Shown in pieces: positions 1-6,282 of a stretch of DNA of 10,548 nt. Numbering within the stretch: position 1 is the stretch's first letter; each line of letters begins with the position of its first letter. Below the pieces are notes generated by a model. The model was not told the origin of the DNA and did no database searches. It worked only from the letters and a program-made list of their open reading frames with translations. The position numbers and the translations under genes are program-made. Source of the stretch: JAAYBY01 sp964654125 (GTDB lineage: Bacteria; Bacillota; Clostridia; Saccharofermentanales; UBA5734); assembly GCA_964654125.1 (NCBI GenBank), contig CAZZGG010000092.1:1-10548 (forward strand), in the 5' to 3' direction.

Positions 1-809
1 ATACCGAAGGCATCTACCAGCTTTCCGCTGATTATTGGCACGATGTACGCCAGCTGGTCCGCCAGGAATTTGGTGACATTTTCATTCTGCCCCAATGTGC
101 GGCAGCCGGTGACCTGGCTCCACGCATCCTGCACTATAAGGATGCCCAGGCCCGCCGCTTCCAGTTAAAGTACGGCATGTCTGCCGCAGATACTGAATTT
201 GCAGCCCGCAAGGATATCGCCGAGCGGATCACTGCAGCTTTCCGGGAAGTCTATGCCTGGGCTAAGAAAGATATTAAGACCGAATTGGAGCTGGCCCATG
301 AGGTGGTGACAGCCCAACTGACCAAGCGCCGCATCACCGACGAGGAACTGGCCTTTGCCAAAGAGCAATTGGCCGAGCTGGAAAAGCAGGACTTTAAAGA
401 AACTGGCGGCACGCCTTTGGAACTGCTGAATTATAATTCCCAGCTGGTGGCCCAGCGCGGCCGCTTTTCCCGCATTATCGACCGCTACCAGGTCCAGGAC
501 GCAGAACCCAAGCTGCCTATGGAGATGCATGTGCTGCGTATCGGTGAAATCGCCTTTGCCTCTAATCGCTTTGAACTCTATATGGACTATATGCACCGCA
601 TCCAGGCCCGCAGCCCCTTTATGCAGACCTTTGTCGTCCAGCTGGCCGGCACACCCGGTCCGGACGGCGGCAGCTACCTGGCCACCGAGCGCGGTGTGGC
701 CAACAAAGGCTACAGTGCTTGCCTCTTCTGCAATCTGGTTTCACCTGAAGGCGGCCAGGATCTGGTCGAGCAGACTGTGGAGATTTTAGAAAAACTGCAT
801 CAAGCTTAA
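1..809 (+). CDS. Ceramidase-like amidase, group 2, C-terminal part (5' end outside window)
   Basis: The open frame runs from base 3 without a stop to TAA at 807-809, giving 268 residues; an internal ATG at 177 is not the start because the upstream codons match the paralogs (SADYWHDVRQLV, then LPQCAAAGDLAPRILHY). This is the C-terminal half of a neutral-ceramidase-like protein, about 85% identical over its last 210 residues to the group 2 protein at 2467-3999. It contains the family GDxSP position as GDLAP, with Ala (GCT at 117-119) where ceramidases have Ser. The C-terminal Glu (in NRFELYMDY) and the two tyrosines 12 residues apart (GSYLATE...NKGYSA) that help hold zinc in ceramidases are present. 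Family membership is firm; the substrate and whether the protein is catalytic are not. By analogy with the other pairs, a group 1 gene probably lies just upstream. Confidence 0.88.
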   Translation, partial: TEGIYQLSADYWHDVRQLVRQEFGDIFILPQCAAAGDLAPRILHYKDAQARRFQLKYGMSAADTEFAARKDIAERITAAFREVYAWAKKDIKTELELAHEVVTAQLTKRRITDEELAFAKEQLAELEKQDFKETGGTPLELLNYNSQLVAQRGRFSRIIDRYQVQDAEPKLPMEMHVLRIGEIAFASNRFELYMDYMHRIQARSPFMQTFVVQLAGTPGPDGGSYLATERGVANKGYSACLFCNLVSPEGGQDLVEQTVEILEKLHQA

Positions 810-835
810 GAAAAACACTTTGCTTAAATAATGGC

Positions 836-876
836 TAAAAGCTGAAGGCTGGTGTTAATAATACCAGCCTTCAGCT
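836..876. terminator. Strong hairpin, probable terminator, best read on the minus strand
   Basis: A perfect 14-bp inverted repeat (840-853 with 863-876, AGCTGAAGGCTGGT) can extend by three further pairs, one a G-T wobble, leaving a 3-nt loop. On the + strand it is followed by CAATCAAG, not a U-run, so it is an imperfect terminator for the upstream gene. On the minus strand the stem is followed directly by TTTTAGCC (837-840 and on), the normal order for an intrinsic terminator, and it lies three bases past the stop of the antisense ORF at 880-1068. It may act in both directions or only mark the end of a former convergent gene. Confidence 0.6.
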
Positions 877-879
877 CAA

Positions 880-1068
880 TCAAGTATCCAGAGCATAAGC
901 CCAGTTGGCAGCATGTGTCAGCTGGGAAAGATTTTGAACCAGCTTGGTCTGTTCAGAAAAAACTAGTAACCCAAGAGCAATAAGAAAAAAGATGACGACA
1001 ATCGTCAGAAAAGAGGCTTGCAATGGAAAAGAAGCTGCTGATTGGTATGAGTCAAGTCGAGATAACAC
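880..1068 (-). pseudogene. Antisense hydrophobic ORF, likely 3' remnant of a truncated membrane-protein gene
   Basis: The minus-strand frame encodes 62 residues from an ATG at 1066-1068 inside the start of the + strand ceramidase-like gene. Its middle is one clear membrane helix (FLTIVVIFFLIALGLLVF) and it ends in a polar, amphipathic tail (VQNLSQLTHAANWAYALDT). The stop abuts a hairpin with a T-run in the correct orientation for this strand. The first 15 or so codons are antisense to the conserved N-terminus of the downstream gene and are probably not its own. I read it as the C-terminal end of a convergent membrane-protein gene cut off when the downstream ceramidase-like unit arrived. A real small membrane protein, or a chance frame, remains possible. 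I do not recognise the family. Confidence 0.35.
993..1007. promoter_or_regulatory. Inverted repeat just upstream of the first group 1 gene
   Basis: TGACGA-CAA-TCGTCA is a perfect 6-bp inverted repeat ending 5 bases before the GAGG ribosome site (1013-1016) of the gene at 1023. A related but different inverted repeat occupies the equivalent place before the paralog at 4831. It could be an operator or a small mRNA hairpin 5' of the ribosome site. Confidence 0.35.
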
Positions 1069-2480
1069 CGCCTGCTCCTGTCTCTTTAAGGGGCCAGTTC
1101 CATATCCGTATTTCCACCCACGTTGAAAGTCCGCTTTATGCCAGTGTTTTTGTAGCTGAGGCAGATGGCGATGCTATCATCATCTGTACCTTGGACCTGG
1201 CCAGTGTGGCACTGGAGTATTGCAATGATGTCCGTGAGCTGATCAAGCAGGAGTGCCCGGATCTGCCGGTGGAAAAGATTATTTTCAACGCCACCCACAC
1301 CCATACAGGGCCGACCTATTACTACAGGCCTGATTCCCTGCATGTTGCTGCCAAGCTGCTGCCGGAAGGGATAAAATTCCGCATTACCGAAGAAGACATT
1401 CCAGCAGATGTCTGGCTCTACGACCGCTGTGGACCCTACATAGCAGAAAAGATCAAGCTGGCTGTCTGCACTGCCTGGGCCGGGCGCAAGCCGGGCCTGA
1501 TCAGCCCAGAGTTTGGCCGGGCCGTGGTGGGCCATTGCCGCCGGGTTGTCTACGATGATGGCACAGCCAAAATGTATGGCAGTGTGGATACTGTCAATTT
1601 CCAGGAACTGGAAGGCGGTAACGATTCTGGCATAGAGCTGCTTTATGTTTTTGACAATGAGCAGAAACCTTTAGGTGTGCTGGCTAATGTGGCCTGTCCT
1701 TCCCAGGTGGTTGAGGGTGAATATTACATCTCATCTGACTACTGGGGCAAGGTGCGCGATCTGGTTAAGGCCCAGCTGGGTGATGATTTTGTCATTTTAG
1801 GCCTATGCGGGGCAGCCGGCGACCAGTCACCGCGTGACCAGGTCCGTTTATCAGCCAAAAAACAAAGAAGAAGTGACGTGTCCATGCGCAGCATTGAAGG
1901 GGCGAAGGAACTGGGTAAACGTATTGCTGATGTGATTTTGGATAGGCTAACCGCAGCAGCTGCTGCGCCTGAAGCTGAAGCTGTGCTCAGGCATGAAGTT
2001 AAAATGATTGATTTTCCGATCAGGCGGGTCAGTATAACTGAGGCGGAAAACGCCCAAAAAGCAATTCATGAATATTTTGAGCAAAATAAGAGAGAAGTTT
2101 ATGACACAAAAGATATGGGAGCCTTGCATATCCATGCCGGTATCCTGGAACGCTTCAGCAGCCAACAGACCACCCAATTCTACACTACAGAAATTCATGT
2201 TGCCCGGCTGGGTGACCTGGCTTTTGCCACCAACCCCTTTGAACTCTTTTTAGACTATGGCAACCAGATCAAGGCCTTAAGTGAGGCCAGCCAGACCTTT
2301 GTTATCCAACTGGCCAGTGATACCGCAGGTTATCTGCCGACCAAGAAGGCAGAAGGGGGCAGTCATTACAGCGCTTATGTCAGCTCTGGCCGGACCGGCC
2401 ATGCTGGAGGGGAGCTTTTAGTCAGAAAAACTGTCGCTACAATTGTCAAGCTTTGGGAGGACGATTGTGAGGAAGCTTAA
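1023..2480 (+). CDS. Ceramidase-like amidase, group 1
   Basis: This 485-aa protein is a member of the neutral/alkaline non-lysosomal ceramidase-like family, zinc enzymes that hydrolyse N-acyl amide bonds. The ATG at 1023 follows GAGG at 1013-1016 with 6-base spacing and opens MEKKL as in the paralog at 4831. Visible motifs are NATHTHTGP (His92 and His94, the expected zinc site), GHCRR (His171), CGAAGDQSPRD (Ser269, the GDxSP serine), NPFELF (Glu407) and AGYLPT...SHYSAY (Tyr437 and Tyr449, spaced 12 as in Pseudomonas ceramidase). The N-terminus has no hydrophobic signal, so the protein should be cytoplasmic. The zinc-ligand His expected around NVACPSQ (222-228) is absent. The complete GDxSP and Glu/Tyr set suggests an active amidase, but true ceramidase activity is unproven and a smaller amide is plausible. 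The last 14 bases overlap the next gene. Confidence 0.85.
   Translation: MEKKLLIGMSQVEITPPAPVSLRGQFHIRISTHVESPLYASVFVAEADGDAIIICTLDLASVALEYCNDVRELIKQECPDLPVEKIIFNATHTHTGPTYYYRPDSLHVAAKLLPEGIKFRITEEDIPADVWLYDRCGPYIAEKIKLAVCTAWAGRKPGLISPEFGRAVVGHCRRVVYDDGTAKMYGSVDTVNFQELEGGNDSGIELLYVFDNEQKPLGVLANVACPSQVVEGEYYISSDYWGKVRDLVKAQLGDDFVILGLCGAAGDQSPRDQVRLSAKKQRRSDVSMRSIEGAKELGKRIADVILDRLTAAAAAPEAEAVLRHEVKMIDFPIRRVSITEAENAQKAIHEYFEQNKREVYDTKDMGALHIHAGILERFSSQQTTQFYTTEIHVARLGDLAFATNPFELFLDYGNQIKALSEASQTFVIQLASDTAGYLPTKKAEGGSHYSAYVSSGRTGHAGGELLVRKTVATIVKLWEDDCEEA
2455..2460 (+). promoter_or_regulatory. Ribosome binding site that decides a GTG start
   Basis: GGGAGG sits 6 bases before GTG at 2467, inside the 3' end of the preceding gene. 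It makes GTG the best start, giving an N-terminus (MRKLKIGWASRD) that lines up with the ATG-started paralogs at 6275 and 9062. An in-frame TTG at 2443 has no comparable site. Confidence 0.7.
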
Positions 2481-3999
2481 AATCGGCTGGGCCAGCCGCG
2501 ATATATCGACAGACAAACCAATCAATATACCCGGCCAGTTTCATATCCGCATCTCGCAGGGTATCATGGATCCTTTGACTGTGACAGCACTGACGATCGA
2601 TAACGGCCAGGACCAGGTCATCTTCTTATCAGCTGACCTGGTCGTGATCCGCTCCTTCCTGCTGGATGAAATCCGCCAGCAGATCCAGCTGCTTGATCCG
2701 GCTATCCCGGTGGACAAGATCCTCATGAATGCCACCCATACCCATGCCGGAGCCAGCCATTACCTGGATGGAAGCCGGATGTCCAGCCAAGACAGTTCTT
2801 CTTCCACGCCGCCCCTGGCAGCTGTGCCCCATCGCGGGGTGGAAATTGCCTCCAGTGATGAATACAGGGCCTTTTTAGTCGGCCTGGCAGCAGAAGCTGT
2901 GCTAGAGTCCTGGCAGACACGCACTGAGGGCGGTATAGCCTACGGCTATGGCTATGCAGTGGTCGGCCACAGCCGCCGGGTTATCTACTTTGATGATACT
3001 GCAAAGCGGCCGGGCGAAAAGGCCAGCGGTTTTCGGATCAACGGTCATGGTGTTATGTACGGCAACACCAAGGATGAAAAATTTAGCCACTATGAAGCTG
3101 GGGCCGACCATTTCCTTAATCTACTTTTTACCTTTGATGCTAGGCAAAACTTAACCGGTGCTATCATCAATGTCCCGGCCCCAGCGCAAAACTCAGAGCA
3201 GGCCTACCGTCTCACTGCCGATTACTGGCACGATGTGCGCCAGCTGGTCCGCGAGGAATTTGGTGATATCTTCATTCTGCCTCAATGTGCTGCAGCAGGT
3301 GATCTGGCCCCGCGCATCCTCCACTACAAAGATGCCCAGGCCCGCCGCTTCCAGTTAAAGTACGGTTTATCCGCCGAAAATACTGAATTTGCTGCCCGCA
3401 AGGATATCGCTGAGCGAATCACAGCAGCTTTCCGGGAGGTCTATAGCTGGGCTAAAAAGGATATCAAGACAGAACTTGTTTTGACTCATGAGCTGGTGAC
3501 AGCCCAGCTTTCTAAACGCCGGGTTACGGATGAGGAGCTGGCCTTTGCCAAAGAGCAATTGGCCGGGCTGGAAAAGCAGGATTTCAAAGAAACAGGCGGC
3601 ACACCTTTGGAACTTCTCAACTATAACTCCCAGCTGGTGGCCCAGCGCGGCCGTTTTAGCCGCATAGTTGAGCGCTACCGGGTTCAGGATGCTGAACCAA
3701 AAATGCCTATGGAAATGCATGTGCTGCGGCTGGGTGAGATTGCTTTTGCCTCCAACCGTTTTGAGCTCTTTATGGATTTCATGCAGCGCATCCAGGCACG
3801 CAGCCCCTTTGTCCAGACCTTTATCATCCAACTGGCCGGAACACCAGGTCCGGACGGCGGTACCTATCTGGCTACTGAACGGGCAATTGCCAATAAAGGC
3901 TACAGCGCTTCGGTCCTGTGTAATCTGGTTTCACCCCAGGGCGGCCAGGAACTCGTTGATCAGACAGTGGAGATACTGGAAAAGTTGTTTCAAGCTTAG
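2467..3999 (+). CDS. Ceramidase-like amidase paralog, group 2 (GDLAP, serine lost)
   Basis: The 510-aa product from the GTG start overlaps the preceding group 1 gene by 14 bases, implying coupled translation. It has the family zinc-site motif NATHTHAG (His91, His93), GHSRR (His168), and the C-terminal Glu433, Tyr467 and Tyr479. The GDxSP motif reads CAAAGDLAPR, with Ala281 (GCC at 3307-3309) replacing the ceramidase serine. Residues about 305-410 are charged and helical, with many Lys and Glu, and about 25 residues longer overall than group 1. No signal peptide is visible. It is closest to the truncated copy at 1-809 (about 85% over 210 residues). It may be a zinc-only amidase, a different hydrolase, or a non-catalytic partner of the group 1 protein; the sequence does not decide among these. 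Confidence 0.85.
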   Translation: MRKLKIGWASRDISTDKPINIPGQFHIRISQGIMDPLTVTALTIDNGQDQVIFLSADLVVIRSFLLDEIRQQIQLLDPAIPVDKILMNATHTHAGASHYLDGSRMSSQDSSSSTPPLAAVPHRGVEIASSDEYRAFLVGLAAEAVLESWQTRTEGGIAYGYGYAVVGHSRRVIYFDDTAKRPGEKASGFRINGHGVMYGNTKDEKFSHYEAGADHFLNLLFTFDARQNLTGAIINVPAPAQNSEQAYRLTADYWHDVRQLVREEFGDIFILPQCAAAGDLAPRILHYKDAQARRFQLKYGLSAENTEFAARKDIAERITAAFREVYSWAKKDIKTELVLTHELVTAQLSKRRVTDEELAFAKEQLAGLEKQDFKETGGTPLELLNYNSQLVAQRGRFSRIVERYRVQDAEPKMPMEMHVLRLGEIAFASNRFELFMDFMQRIQARSPFVQTFIIQLAGTPGPDGGTYLATERAIANKGYSASVLCNLVSPQGGQELVDQTVEILEKLFQA

Positions 4000-4045
4000 C
4001 GGGCTGAGAAAAGCATCTGACAGAAATAATTGACAGGGGCAATCA

Positions 4046-4771
4046 ATGACTGGATTTATTGTGTTTTTTATCATGTTGCTGGCCGGAGCTGTGCAAGGGT
4101 CTTGTGGCTTTGGAGCCGGCCTGGTTGGCATGGCCTTGCTGCCACTGTTTCTCACCTACAAGACTGCCTTACCGGTCATGTTCATAGCTTCTGCGGTGCT
4201 GAGCCTTAATCTTCTACTGCGCTCTTTTAAATCAATTAACTGGCAACTCTTTATCCTGCCTACCATGTTTTCTTTCCTGGGCAGGATCCTGGGTCTTTTA
4301 GCTTTCCAGAATTTTCACAATTCAGTTTTAAGCACTATCCTGGGCAGCCTGATCTTTCTGATCGCCTTGTTTCAACTGGGCTGGAGCAAGAAAATCAGGC
4401 TCAAACCTTCGACTAAAAACAGCATGCTGGCAGGCAGCCTCAGTGGTGTTTTGGGCGGGCTGGCCAGTGCCAGCGGGCCGCCGCTGGTGCTTTATTACAT
4501 GAATCTGGCTTTGCCCAAACAGGAATACCTGGCCACCATCCAGGCTTCCTTCCTGGCTGGCGCTTTGTTTTCGATTAGCTTATTAGCAGCAAGCGGCGGC
4601 TACGACGCCAGTATCCTGCAATTAGGTCTTTTTGCAGCTAGCGGTATCTTTTTGGGCAGTCTGCTGGGCTACCGCTTTTTTGCTAGGCTCAAGCAGGATG
4701 CCTTGCATAAGCTGATTAATTATGTACTTTTATTAATGGGTATATCCTTGATTATTAAAGAAATCTTTTAG
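4046..4771 (+). CDS. TSUP family (TauE/SafE-like) membrane transporter
   Basis: This 241-aa protein is almost entirely hydrophobic, with about eight likely membrane helices (roughly residues 3-23, 28-48, 45-60, 67-88, 95-112, 126-150, 164-183, 187-209 and 222-239; exact limits uncertain). Two diagnostic TSUP glycine motifs are visible: GSCGFGAG (18-25) near the N-terminus and GSLSGVLGGLASASGPPLV (130-148) at the start of the second half, consistent with the family's internal repeat. TSUP proteins move sulfite, thiosulfate, sulfoacetate or other small organic anions, usually outward. The ATG follows AGGGG at 4035-4039, spaced 6. It lies 46 bases after a group 2 gene and 59 before a group 1 gene, inside the amidase array, so it probably exports a product of these enzymes or imports their substrate. 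The actual ion cannot be read from sequence. Confidence 0.88.
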   Translation: MTGFIVFFIMLLAGAVQGSCGFGAGLVGMALLPLFLTYKTALPVMFIASAVLSLNLLLRSFKSINWQLFILPTMFSFLGRILGLLAFQNFHNSVLSTILGSLIFLIALFQLGWSKKIRLKPSTKNSMLAGSLSGVLGGLASASGPPLVLYYMNLALPKQEYLATIQASFLAGALFSISLLAASGGYDASILQLGLFAASGIFLGSLLGYRFFARLKQDALHKLINYVLLLMGISLIIKEIF

Positions 4772-4801
4772 GTAAGAACCTTGCTACATCAAACAGGTCA
4801 A

Positions 4802-4815
4802 TGACATTTATGTCA
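4802..4815. promoter_or_regulatory. Inverted repeat just upstream of the second group 1 gene
   Basis: TGACAT-TT-ATGTCA is a perfect 6-bp inverted repeat ending 5 bases before GAGG (4821-4824) of the gene at 4831. It shares outer TGAC...GTCA arms and position with the repeat at 993-1007, while the inner base pairs differ in both arms together. Confidence 0.35.
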
Positions 4816-4830
4816 GAAAAGAGGATCAAG

Positions 4831-6282
4831 ATGGAAAAGAAATTATTTGTTGCCATGAAGCAGCTGGAGATTACCCCGCCTGCCCCTGTTTCTTTACAGG
4901 GCCAGTTTTATACCCGTATCTCCACCCATGTGGAAAGCCCCCTTTATGCCAGTGTCTTTGTGGCCCAGACTGAAGACGATACCATCATCATCTGCAGCCT
5001 GGATCTGGCCAGTGTGGCGCTGGAGTACTGTAATGAAGTGAGGGAGTTGATCAGACAGGAGTGTCCCGACTTACCGGTAGAGAAGATTATCTTTAACACC
5101 ACCCACACCCATACCGGACCGACCTTCTTCCAAAGGCCCAAGGCCCTGCATGTGGCTGCCAAGCATCTGCCGCAAGATATTGAGTTTCGGGCAACCCAGG
5201 CAGAGATCCCTGCTGATGTCTGGCTGGCGGATCGGACAGGACCCTATATCGCGGAAAGGATCAAGCAGGCGGTTTGTGCTGCCTGGCAGGAGCGCCAGCC
5301 CGGTCTGGTCAGTCCTGAGTTTGGCAGGGCAGTGGTGGGGCATTGCCGCCGGGTTGTCTATGATGATGCCAGTGCTAAAATGTATGGCAGTGTTGAAACT
5401 GTCAACTTCCAGGAACTGGAGGGCGGCAATGATTCAGGCATTGAACTGCTTTATATTTTTGATGATGCCAGACAGCCTTTGGGTGTGCTGGCTAATGTGG
5501 CCTGCCCCTCCCAGGTGGTGGAACACGAACACTATATTTCCTCAGACTACTGGGGCAAGGTGCGCGATCTGGTCAAGGCCCAGCAGGGTGATGATTTTGT
5601 CATTCTGGGCCTTTGCGGAGCTGCCGGCGACCAGTCGCCCCGTGATCTGGTACGGCGCTCTGACAAGAAACAAAGGAGAACAGATGTATCCATGCATAGC
5701 CTTGAGGGAGCAAAAGAGCTGGGTAAGCGGGTTGCTGCTGTTATCCTGGACCGGCTGCCTGCAGCTGCAGCAGAGCCCCTGGCAGAAGCAATCATCAGGC
5801 ACGAAGTGCAGATGCTTGATTTCCCCTTTAGGCGGGTCAGTATCACTGAAGCAGAAAATGCCAGAAAGGCAATCGACGAGTATGTAGCAAAGACCGAGAA
5901 AAAAGTCTATGACACCACTGACATGAGTGCCCTGCATATTCATGGCGGTATCCTGGAGCGTTTTAATGTGCAGCAGTACACCCAGTTCTACACAACCGAA
6001 ATTCATGTGGCCCGCCTGGGTGATATTGCCATCGCCACCAATCCTTTTGAACTGTTTTTAGATTATGGCAACCAGATCAAGGCCTTAAGCGATGCCAGCC
6101 AGACTTTTGTCATCCAGCTGGCCAATGATGCGGCAGGTTATCTGCCCACAGAAAAGGCAGAGAGGGGCAGCCATTACAGTGCCTATGTCAGTTCCGGCCG
6201 GACAGGTCATGTGGGCGGTGAACTACTGGTCAGGAAAACTGTAGCCACGATCCAGCAACTGTGGACTGAGGAAAATGTCTAG
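4831..6282 (+). CDS. Ceramidase-like amidase, group 1, second copy
   Basis: This 483-aa protein is about 81% identical, without gaps over the aligned 480 residues, to the protein at 1023-2480. I chose ATG at 4831 (GAGG at 4821-4824, spacing 6, N-terminus MEKKL shared with the paralog) over an in-frame ATG at 4801, which would add ten unmatched residues. All the motifs are kept at the same numbers: THTHTGP (His92, His94), GHCRR (His171), GDQSPRD (Ser269, TCG at 5635-5637), NPFELF (Glu407), AGYLPT (Tyr437) and SHYSAY (Tyr449). No signal peptide is visible. The differences cluster in surface-like stretches, for example 117-125 and 352-359. Retention of every motif in a diverged duplicate suggests selection for activity. 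The stop overlaps the next start by 8 bases. Confidence 0.86.
   Translation: MEKKLFVAMKQLEITPPAPVSLQGQFYTRISTHVESPLYASVFVAQTEDDTIIICSLDLASVALEYCNEVRELIRQECPDLPVEKIIFNTTHTHTGPTFFQRPKALHVAAKHLPQDIEFRATQAEIPADVWLADRTGPYIAERIKQAVCAAWQERQPGLVSPEFGRAVVGHCRRVVYDDASAKMYGSVETVNFQELEGGNDSGIELLYIFDDARQPLGVLANVACPSQVVEHEHYISSDYWGKVRDLVKAQQGDDFVILGLCGAAGDQSPRDLVRRSDKKQRRTDVSMHSLEGAKELGKRVAAVILDRLPAAAAEPLAEAIIRHEVQMLDFPFRRVSITEAENARKAIDEYVAKTEKKVYDTTDMSALHIHGGILERFNVQQYTQFYTTEIHVARLGDIAIATNPFELFLDYGNQIKALSDASQTFVIQLANDAAGYLPTEKAERGSHYSAYVSSGRTGHVGGELLVRKTVATIQQLWTEENV

Larger units (their letters stand above)
1004..3999 (+). repeat. Duplicated group 1/group 2 pair, copy 1
   Basis: This roughly 3-kb segment carries a group 1 gene overlapping a group 2 gene and recurs at 4812-7804. 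Detectable similarity begins at a 13-base block, GTCAGAAAAGAGG (1004-1016), identical to 4812-4824 and including the ribosome site; upstream of it the two leaders diverge. The right limit is set by the group 2 stop codons. The group 1 halves are about 81% identical in protein; the group 2 halves are visibly more diverged. Confidence 0.75.

Noticed and set aside
934..982. Sigma-70 promoter in the gap before the gene at 1023
   Set aside because: TTGAAC (934-939) and TTGGTC (944-949) have no convincing -10 at 16-18 bases. A promoter may exist there, but I cannot place it.
2443..2466. TTG at 2443 as start of the group 2 gene
   Set aside because: It has no good ribosome site; GTG 2467 follows GGGAGG by 6 bases and its product aligns with the ATG-started paralogs.
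3367..3831. Long minus-strand open frames inside the ceramidase-like genes (also 165-596, 1086-1535, 5542-6006, 7364-7600)
   Set aside because: They recur at equivalent positions in each paralog because the coding strand is conserved and shares codon bias; their products resemble no known family and they lack ribosome sites or promoters.
4018..4036. Two TGACAG copies 13 bases apart before the transporter
   Set aside because: This is a direct, not inverted, 6-base repeat, short enough to be chance and unlike the symmetric elements before the group 1 genes.
4030..4056. TTGACA at 4030-4035 as a -35 box for the transporter
   Set aside because: It overlaps the ribosome site of that gene and any -10 would lie inside the coding region; no good -10 is seen at 17 bases.
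4801..4830. Upstream ATG at 4801 as start of the second group 1 gene
   Set aside because: It adds ten residues not found in the paralog and falls over the inverted repeat; ATG 4831 has GAGG at proper spacing and the shared MEKKL N-terminus.
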